A stretch of 64,000 nt of DNA from contig JBMNOD010000006.1 of the NCBI GenBank assembly GCA_050942875.1, forward strand, positions 4,686-68,685, written 5' to 3'. This document shows positions 1 to 7,538 of the stretch, piece by piece. The first letter of the stretch is position 1; every line of letters starts with the position of its first letter. The position numbers and the translations under genes are program-made. This stretch comes from JAAZAI01 sp050942875. Its GTDB lineage: Bacteria; Verrucomicrobiota; Kiritimatiellia; RFP12; UBA3636. The notes beneath the pieces were generated by a model that did no database searches, was not told where the DNA came from, and saw only the letters and a program-made list of their open reading frames with translations.

Positions 1-985
1 GCGACGCCTCCATCGCACGGCTCGGCATCGCCTCGTAAAGCACCGTCTCCGGCCACACGATGAGGTCGGGGCGGAACATCGACACCGTGCGCGTGTAGTC
101 CCCCAGCACCTCGTACGCCGCGTCCCACTCGTCGTCGTTCGACTCGAAGACGCACGGCAGCCCGGGGTTGACCCCCGCGATCACCAGGCGCGCGGACGCC
201 TCGTCCTCGGCGCGCAGCCCCCGAATCCGCGCCGTGCCCCAGCCCATCGCGACGAGCAGCACGGCGAGGGCAAGCGTCAGATCAAGATGCCGCCGCGTCG
301 CAAACGGACTCCGCCGCATCGTGCGCACCATCCGCACCGCCACGCCGGCGAACGCGCCGTTCAGCAGCACGATCGGGAACGACGCGGCATAGACGCCGCC
401 CAAAGCCGCAAGCTGCACCACCGGCAGCATCGTGCGCTGCACGAACCGCGCGCCGCTCTCGCCAAGGCCCGCGGCGGCGGTCTCGATGACCGGCGGCGCG
501 ACCATCGAGACGCCCAGCGCGTTCCAGGCGAACCCCGTGAACAGCGTCGAGCGCAGGTATTCGCCGCCGCACCAGAACAGCGCCATCGCAAACGGACGCC
601 ACGCCTCGAACCACGTCCGCTTCCAACCCTCCGCGGCGGAGTCCCCACCCCGCCACAGCACGGCGGTCGCCACGCCGAAGAGCCCCGAAAAGAGCGCGCA
701 CCACGCGCTCAAGCCCATGAGGCCGAGCGCCACCAGCGCGACGGGGCCGCCGTTGTTGCGAAGCTCCATCAGCCAGAGGAGCGAGAAGAACCAGAAGCCC
801 AGCCCGAAGACGAAGCCATGGCGGAAGCCCTCGCGCGGCGTGGAGAAGCGCAGGAGCGCAAGCAACGGCACGAGCGCGTACCACGACAGCCCGTACTGCT
901 GGTGCGGTCCGGGGAAGGCCAGGCTCAACGCCGCGCCCGTCGCAAACGCAAGCAGCGGACGCAGCCCTCGACGACGCCAGTCCAT
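1..985 (-). CDS. lnt: Apolipoprotein N-acyltransferase, 3' part beyond window
   Basis: Lnt transfers the third acyl chain to the N-terminal cysteine of lipoproteins in the inner membrane. About 328 residues are visible. The N-terminal half is a run of hydrophobic segments containing the aromatic-rich stretches FPGPHQQYGLSWYALVPL and GFVFGLGFWFFSLLWL. The nitrilase-like domain then begins, and WPETV near the window edge matches the conserved catalytic Glu region of Lnt. The gene is cut by the start of the window, so the catalytic Lys and Cys are not visible. The start is ATG at 985; an in-frame GTG at 991 overlaps the stop of the upstream SGNH gene (GTGA) and is an alternative. It is the last visible gene of a minus-strand cluster. 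Confidence 0.9.
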   Translation of the reverse strand, partial: MDWRRRGLRPLLAFATGAALSLAFPGPHQQYGLSWYALVPLLALLRFSTPREGFRHGFVFGLGFWFFSLLWLMELRNNGGPVALVALGLMGLSAWCALFSGLFGVATAVLWRGGDSAAEGWKRTWFEAWRPFAMALFWCGGEYLRSTLFTGFAWNALGVSMVAPPVIETAAAGLGESGARFVQRTMLPVVQLAALGGVYAASFPIVLLNGAFAGVAVRMVRTMRRSPFATRRHLDLTLALAVLLVAMGWGTARIRGLRAEDEASARLVIAGVNPGLPCVFESNDDEWDAAYEVLGDYTRTVSMFRPDLIVWPETVLYEAMPSRAMEAS

Positions 986-987
986 CC

Positions 988-1647
988 TCACGCCTTGCGG
1001 TTGAAGTCGAACCCGATGGCGTCAAGCAGCGCATGCGCCAGCGCGTTGTGGCCGGGGATGTTTGGGTGGACGCGATCCCACGCGATGTACGCCGGATGGC
1101 AGTGGCGCAGCATCGCGTCGGCATACGCCTGCGCATCGGCGAAAATCACGCCGTGGCGCTCCGCGAGCTTGCGGCAGATCGCGCCGTACCGGCGCGTCAT
1201 CGCCGCCATCGGGTCCTGCTCGTTCAGCTCCCAGAAAACCGGCGACATCACGACCATGCCCTTCACCGCGGGCTTCGTCGCCACGATCAGATCCTCCAGC
1301 GTCCGCTCGTACTCCGGGGCGTGGACGTGCGACTCCGGAATCTGCGGCACGTCGAACTGCCGCCAGATGTCGTTGATGCCGATCATGACCGACACCCAGT
1401 CGGGCTTGAGATCGAGCACGTCCGTCTGCCAGCGCGCCTTCAGGTCGCGCACGTTGTTGCCGCTGTTGCCCATGTTCACGACGCGGATCATGTAGTCGGG
1501 ATAGACCGAGGTCAGAAGCCCCTGCACGACGTTGACATAGCCCGTGCCGTGGGGGTTGAAAAGGCCTTCCGCCACCGGGCGGTTGCGGCCGGCGTCCGTG
1601 ACGGAGTCGCCAATGAGGAGGAATTTGCTGTTTTTTTCGATTTTCAT
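988..1647 (-). CDS. SGNH/GDSL-family hydrolase
   Basis: Predicted serine esterase or acetylhydrolase of 219 residues. Visible family blocks are GDSVTDAGRNRP near the N terminus (nucleophile Ser), GNSGNN (block II Gly), GIND (block III Asn) and DRVHPN near the C terminus (Asp and His of the triad). There is no signal peptide, so it is probably cytoplasmic. The size and the GDSVTDAGR start resemble the short GDSL lipase/acetylesterase group that includes rhamnogalacturonan acetylesterases. The substrate cannot be told from sequence. It sits 38 nt after the DHH gene and its stop touches the lnt start, so it is probably co-transcribed. Confidence 0.85.
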   Translation of the reverse strand: MKIEKNSKFLLIGDSVTDAGRNRPVAEGLFNPHGTGYVNVVQGLLTSVYPDYMIRVVNMGNSGNNVRDLKARWQTDVLDLKPDWVSVMIGINDIWRQFDVPQIPESHVHAPEYERTLEDLIVATKPAVKGMVVMSPVFWELNEQDPMAAMTRRYGAICRKLAERHGVIFADAQAYADAMLRHCHPAYIAWDRVHPNIPGHNALAHALLDAIGFDFNRKA

Positions 1648-1685
1648 GTGCTTGGATGCGACGCAAGGGGCGGCGCGGTAAATCA

Positions 1686-2696
1686 TCAAGTGGAAACGCG
1701 GGCCTCGAGCTCGCGGCGAACCGTCTCGAAGACCTCGTCGAGCGTGCCCTCGACCGTTGCGCCCGCGGCTCGGTCGTGGCCGCCCCCGCCCCACGCGGCG
1801 GCGATCTCGGATGCGTCGAAGGGCGGCTTCGTGCGCAGGCTGATGTGGATCGGCGCGCCCGGCTTCACCTGGCGCAGAAACGCGGACAGAACCGCGCCGC
1901 GCACCGAGCGGACGACATCGACGAAATTGTCTGAATCGGCATCGACGCAATCCTCCGCCGCGTAGTCGTCGGCGCCCAGCTTGGCGAGCGAGACGCGGCC
2001 GTCCGCAAAGACCTGGAGCGAATCGAGGAGCCGCCGCTGCAACCGCAGCCGCTTGAAGTCGGTCTGGCCGAACACGCGGTCGTTGATCTCGTCGAAGCGC
2101 GCGCCCGCCTCGATCAGGCGCGCCGCGGCGCACAACGTCGCCGGCGACGTGCAGGAATAGGAAAAGCGGCCCGTGTCCGTGACGATCCCGACCCACAGCG
2201 CCTCGGCGACACCGCGCGTCACCGGGAACCCGCCCGCCTCGAGCACGCCGAGCACCAGCTCCGCCGTCGAGCTCGCATCCGGGTCGATCAGGCACAGCGG
2301 CGCGAAGCCGTCGTTGCTCTTGTGGTGGTCGATGCAGAAGCCCATCCGCGCCTTCGCATGGTCGCGCATCGCCTCGGGGATGCGCGAGAAAACGGCGCAG
2401 TCCACGGCGACCAGCCGGTCGTCCGCGAGCGGCGCGTAGTCGGCGGCGGGGACGATGCCGTCCACGCCTTCCAGAAACGCGTACTCCGCGCCGATCGGCT
2501 CGACGCCGACGCAAAGCGCGTCGAGCCCGGCGGCGCACAGGCCGAGGACGAGCCCCAGCGCGGAGCCGAGGGCGTCGCCATCGGGACGGACGTGCCCCGT
2601 CACGATCAAGCGCCCGCCATGCCGGCGCAAGGCCTCGGCCATCTCCTTCGCTGTGATGCTCCGACTCATGTCGTTTTCGGAATGTTTGAAAGTCAT
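1686..2696 (-). CDS. nrnA: DHH/DHHA1 phosphoesterase, NrnA-like
   Basis: Predicted bifunctional nanoRNase / 3'-phosphoadenosine 5'-phosphate phosphatase of 336 residues. Motif I is GHVRPDGDALGSA, the DHH motif is IDHHKSND, and the C-terminal DHHA1 domain has GGGGHDRAAG. Length and motif order match NrnA. Such enzymes degrade 2-5 nt RNA oligomers and some act on pAp or cyclic-dinucleotide products; the exact substrate is inferred. The ATG at 2696 is preferred because it lies in a promoter-leader-start cassette copied from yeiH; an internal Met at 2669 (MSRS) is an alternative without a good ribosome site. Confidence 0.85.
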   Translation of the reverse strand: MTFKHSENDMSRSITAKEMAEALRRHGGRLIVTGHVRPDGDALGSALGLVLGLCAAGLDALCVGVEPIGAEYAFLEGVDGIVPAADYAPLADDRLVAVDCAVFSRIPEAMRDHAKARMGFCIDHHKSNDGFAPLCLIDPDASSTAELVLGVLEAGGFPVTRGVAEALWVGIVTDTGRFSYSCTSPATLCAAARLIEAGARFDEINDRVFGQTDFKRLRLQRRLLDSLQVFADGRVSLAKLGADDYAAEDCVDADSDNFVDVVRSVRGAVLSAFLRQVKPGAPIHISLRTKPPFDASEIAAAWGGGGHDRAAGATVEGTLDEVFETVRRELEARVST

Positions 2697-2726
2697 GACA
2701 AAATCTCAAAGCCCGTCATTCTACAA
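2678..2726 (-). repeat. Promoter/start cassette, copy at the DHH gene
   Basis: 49-bp segment nearly identical to 3705-3753. It covers the -10 box, the 5' leader, the ATG and the first codons (MTF.HS). It overlaps the last codons of yeiH (LVE-stop). Confidence 0.9.
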
Positions 2727-3723
2727 GACCACCATGCTGGATGGCAAGCAGCCAGCCCACGAGCAGGACCAGCCACAGCACGATGCCGTGCAGCATCGGC
2801 GCAAAGCCCAGCTTGCGGATCGCATCGAGGCTCACGTTGGAGCCGATGATGAACAGCGTCGCCACCATCAAATACTTTGAAAGCCCGCCGATGAACTTGC
2901 CCGGCCCGGCAAGCGACGGGAACCACGCCACGACCGCCGCCGCGAGGATGAAGCCCGGGATGAACCAGGGAATCTTCAGCTTCGCGCGACCGCCCGTCGC
3001 CTCGCTCCGGCTCACGGCCAGCGAAATGACGAGCGCCACCGGCACGATCCAGAGCGCCCGCGCCAGCTTCACCGTCGCGCCCACCTCGAGGGCTTTCTCC
3101 CCGTACTGCATCGTCGCCCCGACCACGGAGCTCGTGTCGTGGATCGCCACCGCGGACCACAGGCCGAACTGCTCCTGCGTGAACCCAAGCGCCCGCCCGA
3201 TCGGCGGGAAGATCAGCAAGGCGACCGCGTTGAGCACGAAGACGACGGCCGTCGCGATCGCCACGTCGGACGCCTTGGCCTTGATGGCCGACGCCACCGC
3301 CGCGATCGCGCTGCCGCCGCAGATGGCCGTGCCGGAGCAGATCAGCAGATTCGTGTCGCGCTCCAGCTTCAGCCGCTTGCCCAGGAAAATGCCGAACGCA
3401 AACGCAAACGCGATGCCCACGACCGTGTAGCCCAGCCCCGAAGCCCCTGTTTTCAGGATGCGCTTCAGATCCAGCCCCGCCCCCATCATCACGATGGCCG
3501 CCCCCAGCAACGGCGACGCCAGCTTCCCCGTCCGCGCCGCGAACGGATTGCCGACCAGGAGCGCAAACAGAAGCCCCGCGACGATCGCCGCGCCCGAGGC
3601 GTAGTTTCGGAACCCCTTGAACGCCCATGGAAGGGCGAAGAACGCCACCGCCAGAATCAAATAGGCGGCCCTTTTCAATGCAAAGAGAACGAACGTGGAT
3701 TTAACGGAGTGGTTGAAAGTCAT
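2716..3723 (-). CDS. yeiH: YeiH/UPF0324 family membrane protein
   Basis: Polytopic inner-membrane protein of 335 residues with roughly ten hydrophobic segments. It carries the UPF0324 (YeiH) signature around ICSGTAICGGSAIAAVASA, plus a mid-protein AIHDTSSVVGA segment typical of the family. Members are annotated as putative sulfate exporters; the true substrate is uncertain. ATG at 3723 follows a TTTGAGG ribosome site 9 nt upstream and lies downstream of a good promoter. First gene of the minus-strand yeiH-DHH-SGNH-lnt cluster. Confidence 0.85.
   Translation of the reverse strand: MTFNHSVKSTFVLFALKRAAYLILAVAFFALPWAFKGFRNYASGAAIVAGLLFALLVGNPFAARTGKLASPLLGAAIVMMGAGLDLKRILKTGASGLGYTVVGIAFAFAFGIFLGKRLKLERDTNLLICSGTAICGGSAIAAVASAIKAKASDVAIATAVVFVLNAVALLIFPPIGRALGFTQEQFGLWSAVAIHDTSSVVGATMQYGEKALEVGATVKLARALWIVPVALVISLAVSRSEATGGRAKLKIPWFIPGFILAAAVVAWFPSLAGPGKFIGGLSKYLMVATLFIIGSNVSLDAIRKLGFAPMLHGIVLWLVLLVGWLLAIQHGGLVE
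2718..2747 (-). promoter_or_regulatory. Promoter of the DHH gene inside the yeiH 3' end
   Basis: On the minus strand: TTGCCA (2742-2747), 18-bp spacer, TAGAAT (2718-2723). Both hexamers and the spacing equal those of the yeiH promoter at 3745-3774, although this copy lies in coding sequence. Confidence 0.6.
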
Positions 3724-3753
3724 GACAAAACCTCAAAGCCCGCAATTCTACAA
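3705..3753 (-). repeat. Promoter/start cassette, copy at yeiH
   Basis: Partner of 2678-2726. The two copies differ at only a few positions over 49 bp, including leader, ribosome site, ATG and first codons. Confidence 0.9.
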
Positions 3754-3774
3754 AAACCCCCTTGCCAATGGCAA
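3745..3774 (-). promoter_or_regulatory. yeiH promoter
   Basis: TTGCCA (3769-3774), 18-bp spacer, TAGAAT (3745-3750) on the minus strand, with a short leader to the ATG at 3723. Confidence 0.6.
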
Positions 3775-3803
3775 GTCATGAACGCTTTTCAGCCCACCGC
3801 TCC

Positions 3804-3843
3804 CGCCATCCCTATCGTGGGGCAGGCCCTCCGTGTCCTGCCA
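3804..3843. repeat. 40-bp intergenic direct repeat, copy 1
   Basis: One mismatch from 4057-4096. Contains the GGCAGG..CTCCGT..CCTGCC hairpin. Confidence 0.85.
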
Positions 3844-3924
3844 CGCCGCCTGTGCGCGACCTGTTCGGGGGTTCGGGGGCGCCCCCCGTCCGTTGCAAAA
3901 CCATCGCCCCCACCCCTTCCCCAC

Positions 3925-3946
3925 GTCACATATTCGAATATGTGAC
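3925..3946. repeat. 22-bp perfect palindrome, copy 1
   Basis: Half-site GTCACATATTC followed by its exact reverse complement GAATATGTGAC. The 20-bp core recurs at 19322-19341. It lies between divergent yeiH and the lipoprotein/radical SAM genes; a dimeric-repressor operator is possible but unproven. Confidence 0.8.
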
Positions 3947-3970
3947 GGCACCGCCCCAGCCCCGCCACCG

Positions 3971-3996
3971 TAATCTCGAAAAAATCTTCCAGATTA
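3971..3996. repeat. TAATCT hairpin family, diverged copy
   Basis: TAATCTCGAA, 6-nt loop, TTCCAGATTA, one mismatch in the stem. Member of the family described at 19933. Confidence 0.7.
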
Positions 3997-4056
3997 TTGC
4001 ACCTGGCCTTGTTCTCAAAATCCCGCCACCATCCTGCCACGCGCACCCCCGCCACG

Positions 4057-4096
4057 CGCCATCCCTATCGTGGGGCAGGACCTCCGTGTCCTGCCA
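4057..4096. repeat. 40-bp intergenic direct repeat, copy 2
   Basis: Partner of 3804-3843; here the GGCAGGAC/GTCCTGCC stem is perfect. The gene-free stretch 3775-4121 otherwise holds only the palindrome and hairpin listed separately. Confidence 0.85.
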
Positions 4097-4121
4097 GTTC
4101 TGCCACCCACCGCTTCAAATG

Positions 4122-4150
4122 TTGACCCAAGGCTCAAGAACGGCTAGACT
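4122..4150 (+). promoter_or_regulatory. Promoter for lipoprotein/radical SAM genes
   Basis: TTGACC (4122-4127), 17-bp spacer, TAGACT (4145-4150). About 50 nt upstream of the tiny ORF at 4203. Confidence 0.6.
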
Positions 4151-4202
4151 TTCTGCATTGACGCGGGCGATTGCCCACGATCATCCCGTTGAATTAAAGA
4201 AA

Positions 4203-4253
4203 ATGAAGAAAACACTGACAGCATGGATTGCCGCAACGCTTATCGCGAGGTGA
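4203..4253 (+). CDS. Tiny ORF, 16 residues, possible leader peptide
   Basis: Reads MKKTLTAWIAATLIAR then stop. It looks like the first half of a signal peptide. Its stop lies 2 nt before the lipoprotein ATG and its last codons contain the GAGGTG ribosome site of that gene, which suggests translational coupling. It could also be the remnant of a frameshifted start of the lipoprotein. No family is recognisable. Confidence 0.35.
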   Translation: MKKTLTAWIAATLIAR

Positions 4254-4255
4254 AA

Positions 4256-4531
4256 ATGAAAAAACGTCTTTTAAAGCTGATGGTTCGTTTCTCGGTGCCG
4301 ATTTCCGTCTTGTCGATGTTCGGCGGGCTGTCCGGTTGCGGAAAGGCGCCTACCTCGAATTCCAACGATGGCCAGCCCGCCGAAGACCCGCTCTTGCCAG
4401 AAGGCGGCGACATTGTGATCCTTGAAGAGGGCTCCGAAGAACCCGCGGCGGCGAATGGCGAAAACCCCGTCGCCGCGGAAAACGAGTCTCCAAGAATATT
4501 CCCAGGGATAATTGTCTCGCCTGAAGACTGA
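4256..4531 (+). CDS. Small predicted lipoprotein
   Basis: 91 residues. Basic N terminus MKKRLLKLMVRF, hydrophobic core, and lipobox LSGC at about residues 25-28, so it should be exported and lipidated. The mature part is short, acidic and low in complexity (EDPLLPEGGDIVILEEGSEE, then Ala/Asn/Glu-rich, ending in GIIVSPED). It has no known domain. It lies 22 nt before a radical SAM gene and shares a promoter with it. It could be that enzyme's substrate or simply an operon partner. ATG at 4256 has a GAGGTG ribosome site. Confidence 0.6.
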   Translation: MKKRLLKLMVRFSVPISVLSMFGGLSGCGKAPTSNSNDGQPAEDPLLPEGGDIVILEEGSEEPAAANGENPVAAENESPRIFPGIIVSPED

Positions 4532-4553
4532 TCGACCGGGAACCCGACGAAAA

Positions 4554-5411
4554 ATGACGGCGACGAACCTCAAGAAGGCGCCAAGGCACGCCGTGCTGGA
4601 GCTGACCTTCCACTGCAACCAGAACTGCATCTTCTGTTATTTGCCGTGGCTCGAAGATCCGTCCATGATTGCGCCGGAGCTTGCCATCGACGACTGGCTC
4701 GACATCGCGGATCGGCTGGTGCGCCATGGCGTCAGACATTTCACGCTGACCGGCGGCGAGCCGCTGGTCAAGCCGGGCGTTGAAAAGCTCCTTGACTTCC
4801 TGATCGCGCACGAGGCAAAGCCCGCCTTCACGATTTTCACGAACGGCATCCTCGTCGACGACGCGCTTCTGCGCAAGCTGAAGGGAACGAAAGGCGACAT
4901 CGCCTGCAGCCTGCCGGGACTCAGGCAATTCGCCAAGCTCACGGCTTCGGATCATACCATCTACGACATGATCGACCTTTTCGACGAGATGAAACGCGCC
5001 GGCGTGGGCTTCTCCGTCAGCATCACGGTCACGAAACCCGCATTCCGCGAAATGGAGGATTTGGTCGGCCTGGCGGCGGTATCGGGCGCGAAGTGCATCC
5101 AGGTCGTCCCGTTCGTGGCGGAGGGCCGAGGCGCGCAGCACCCGGAACTCATGCTGACGTACGACGAGCTGCAGACGCTCGGCCGCCGCGTCAAGAAGCT
5201 CAAAGGCAAAATCAAGACGCCGCTTTACTCCAGCGACGAATATTTTTGCTCGTGCCGAGGGGAATGCCTCAAACCGCAAGGCCTTCCGGAAGACTACGCT
5301 TCGCCCCCGTGCCATGTCGAAGACAACACCCTCGTCGTCGGCCCCGCCGGCCACTGCCGGAAATGCCTCCACACCTTCGCCTCGCTCGGCGACGTGCGCG
5401 AATTGTTTTAA
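4554..5411 (+). CDS. Radical SAM protein with SPASM-like Cys-rich tail
   Basis: 285 residues. The 4Fe-4S/SAM motif is C21-x3-C25-x2-C28 (CNQNCIFC), followed by the SAM-binding LTGGEPL motif near residue 66. The C-terminal third holds seven Cys in CSCRGEC, CH and CRKC, suggesting auxiliary iron-sulfur clusters as in SPASM/twitch enzymes that modify peptides or proteins. The small upstream lipoprotein makes peptide or lipoprotein maturation a reasonable guess, but no substrate can be proved. The start is ATG at 4554; an in-frame TTG at 4512 would overlap the lipoprotein. Confidence 0.8.
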   Translation: MTATNLKKAPRHAVLELTFHCNQNCIFCYLPWLEDPSMIAPELAIDDWLDIADRLVRHGVRHFTLTGGEPLVKPGVEKLLDFLIAHEAKPAFTIFTNGILVDDALLRKLKGTKGDIACSLPGLRQFAKLTASDHTIYDMIDLFDEMKRAGVGFSVSITVTKPAFREMEDLVGLAAVSGAKCIQVVPFVAEGRGAQHPELMLTYDELQTLGRRVKKLKGKIKTPLYSSDEYFCSCRGECLKPQGLPEDYASPPCHVEDNTLVVGPAGHCRKCLHTFASLGDVRELF

Positions 5412-5622
5412 CCGCCGTTCCGTCTTGCAAAACCACCCACAAAACGGTCGATCCTGTAATCCTGTCAAAACTCTTCTTCGCCATTTTCGTGCATTTCGTG
5501 TATTTCGTAGTTAAAAGCAATGACGAACGTTTCGACCTCGGGCGGCGTTTGTAGTATCATGACGAATCGTTGACATCGCTTTGCCATGCCATACGGAAAG
5601 CCTTGTCCCCAAAGGAGAACCC

Positions 5623-6465
5623 ATGAGAACGTTGATCGAACCGCACATCCACATGTATTCCCGCACGACGGACGACTACCAGGCCATGTACGACGCCGGA
5701 TTCCGCGCCTGCGTCGAACCGTCCTTCTGGCTCGGCAGCCCGCGCCGCCACGCCGGCACCTTCTTCGACTACTTCGAGAACATCCTCGCGTTCGAGGCCA
5801 GCCGCGCCGAGCGGTTCGGCATCGACCACTTCACCGCCATCTCCTACAACCCCAAGGAGGCCGACAACACCGCCCTCGTCGACGAGGTCCTCGACGGCAT
5901 CGCGCCCTACCTCGACCACCCGCGCTGCGTCGCCATCGGCGAAATCGGCTTCGACAAGCTCATCGAACCCGAGTACCACGCCTTCGTCCGCCAGCTCCGC
6001 ATGGCCAAGGAACGCGACATGCCCGCGATCATCCACATCTCGCACAAGCGCAAGCCGGAATGCCTCGACTGGGTGTTCCGCGGCCTCGACGAAGTCCAGC
6101 CCGACCACCGCAAGATCTACCTCGACCACAACACCGAGGACACCATCGCCCGCGCCCTCGCGAACACGGACTGCTGGTGCGGTCTCACCGTCTATCCGAT
6201 CTCCAAGCTCGACCCCGCCCGCGCCAGCGCCATCATCCAAAAGCACGGCATCGACCGGATCATCGTCAGCGGCTCCGCCGACTGGGGCATTTCGGATCCG
6301 CTCAGCATGGTCAAGGTCCTCGAACAGCTCAAAACCGACGGCCACCCCGAGGAAACCCTCCAGAAGGTCGCCTTCGGCAACCCCAACGCCTTCTACTCCC
6401 AGTCCCCGAAATGGAAGCCGCGCCTCGATCTCGAACCGGCGCCCATCGAGCTGCGCCAGCCATGA
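5623..6465 (+). CDS. TatD-family metal-dependent hydrolase, EboB-like
   Basis: 280-residue TIM-barrel amidohydrolase. Candidate metal ligands are HIH near the N terminus, GEIGFDK (Glu), HISHKR (His), LDHNTED and SADWG (Asp), in the usual TatD order. ATG at 5623 follows AAAGGAG; upstream in-frame codons back to 5581 have no better site. Its stop overlaps the ATG of the UbiA-family gene (ATGA). A TatD hydrolase paired with a UbiA prenyltransferase is the eboB-eboC arrangement of ebo clusters linked to export of secondary metabolites; eboA, D, E and F are not in the window. The Ebo assignment is inferred. Confidence 0.75.
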   Translation: MRTLIEPHIHMYSRTTDDYQAMYDAGFRACVEPSFWLGSPRRHAGTFFDYFENILAFEASRAERFGIDHFTAISYNPKEADNTALVDEVLDGIAPYLDHPRCVAIGEIGFDKLIEPEYHAFVRQLRMAKERDMPAIIHISHKRKPECLDWVFRGLDEVQPDHRKIYLDHNTEDTIARALANTDCWCGLTVYPISKLDPARASAIIQKHGIDRIIVSGSADWGISDPLSMVKVLEQLKTDGHPEETLQKVAFGNPNAFYSQSPKWKPRLDLEPAPIELRQP

Positions 6466-7394
6466 AAAAACCGCCGAGCCCCTGGCTCGTCTTCTTCCGC
6501 CTCCCCAACCTGCCCACCGCGCCCGGCGACGCCCTCGCCGGCGCCGCCATCGCGATCGCCACCGCCCGCCTCGGCGGCGACGCCCTCGCCTCGGCGGCGG
6601 CGCCCGCGTTCGCGGCGGGCCTCGCCGCGCTGCTGCTCTACATGTTCGGCCTCGCGGACAACGACATCGTCGGCGCCGAAGCCGACAAAACCCAGGCGCC
6701 CAACCGCCCCATCCCCTCCGGCACGATCTCCCTCCGGCAGGCTCGCCGCGCGCGATTCATCTGCCTGGCGCTGGCGATCGCCACCGGAGCGTTCGCCCGA
6801 CTTCCGCCGGCCTGGTGGATCGTCGCCGCCGCGCTTGTCGCGGCCGTCGCCGCCTACAACCGCTTCAAGGATCGCCGCCGCGCCTTCGGACTCGTCGCCA
6901 TGGGGCTCTGCCGCGGCGTCAACCTCCTGGCCGGCGCGGCCGCCCTGGCGTCCATCGCGCCCCGGGCGCTGCGCTCGCCCCCCGTCCTGCTGGCCGCCCT
7001 CGGCTGGACCGCCTACATCGCGGCGGTCACCGGACTCGCGGCGGACGAGCACGCCGCGCACGCCCCCCTCTCCTGGAAGCGCTTCCTGCCCGGGCTCGCC
7101 GTCTTCATCCCCATGCCGGCGCTCGCCGCCTACCCGCGGACGTCCTGGCCGATCATCGCCGTCTGTTCAACCCTTGCCTACGCCGTCTGGGCGCTCTCCG
7201 TGACGCCCCTCGGCTGCGCGCACGATCCGGACGTGCGCCGCAAGGCCGTCGGCAACACGATCGGCGCGCTCCTCTACCTGCAAGCAGGCTACATCCTGAC
7301 GTTCATGCACCCCGCATTCATCGCCGCCGTCATCGCCCTCTTCTTCTCCACGTCCCTCATTCGCAAATTCCACCGGGACGTGCCGGGCTCATAA
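6462..7394 (+). CDS. UbiA-family prenyltransferase, EboC-like
   Basis: 310-residue integral membrane protein, about nine helices. The first Asp-rich region is visible as NDIVGAEADKTQAPNRPIPSG (the N..D..D..NRPI pattern of UbiA enzymes), and a second region around AADEHAAHAPLSWKR is a weaker match. It should transfer a prenyl group at the membrane. The ATGA overlap with the TatD-like gene shows translational coupling. EboC is the best guess because of that partner. Substrate unknown. Confidence 0.75.
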   Translation: MKKPPSPWLVFFRLPNLPTAPGDALAGAAIAIATARLGGDALASAAAPAFAAGLAALLLYMFGLADNDIVGAEADKTQAPNRPIPSGTISLRQARRARFICLALAIATGAFARLPPAWWIVAAALVAAVAAYNRFKDRRRAFGLVAMGLCRGVNLLAGAAALASIAPRALRSPPVLLAALGWTAYIAAVTGLAADEHAAHAPLSWKRFLPGLAVFIPMPALAAYPRTSWPIIAVCSTLAYAVWALSVTPLGCAHDPDVRRKAVGNTIGALLYLQAGYILTFMHPAFIAAVIALFFSTSLIRKFHRDVPGS

Positions 7395-7421
7395 TCGACT
7401 CATAATCGATCGTTTTTATGG

Positions 7422-7451
7422 TTGACAAGCAGGGGCGGAAAAGAGTAATTT
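7422..7451 (+). promoter_or_regulatory. Promoter of beta-strand-repeat gene 1
   Basis: TTGACA (7422-7427), 18-bp spacer ending in AGAG, TAATTT (7446-7451). Confidence 0.7.
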
Positions 7452-7538
7452 AGTCACGTAACGAAATTTGGCGACGTGTAGTTTTTCTCCAAACCCCCAA
7501 AACGCCGCGTCTGCGGCATTCCACAAAAAGGAGCAATT
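7452..7538 (+). promoter_or_regulatory. Conserved two-hairpin leader, copy 1
   Basis: 5' leader sharing layout with 10726-10818 and 12971-13062: a TTTGG...CCAAA stem, then a GCCGC...GCGGC stem, then a purine-rich ribosome site (AAAAAGGAG). Most diverged of the three in sequence, but both stems are kept. Confidence 0.55.

Noticed and set aside
988..2709. 573-residue open frame across the DHH and SGNH genes
   Set aside because: Only its C-terminal 219 residues look like protein; the upstream part is an alternative frame of the DHH gene.
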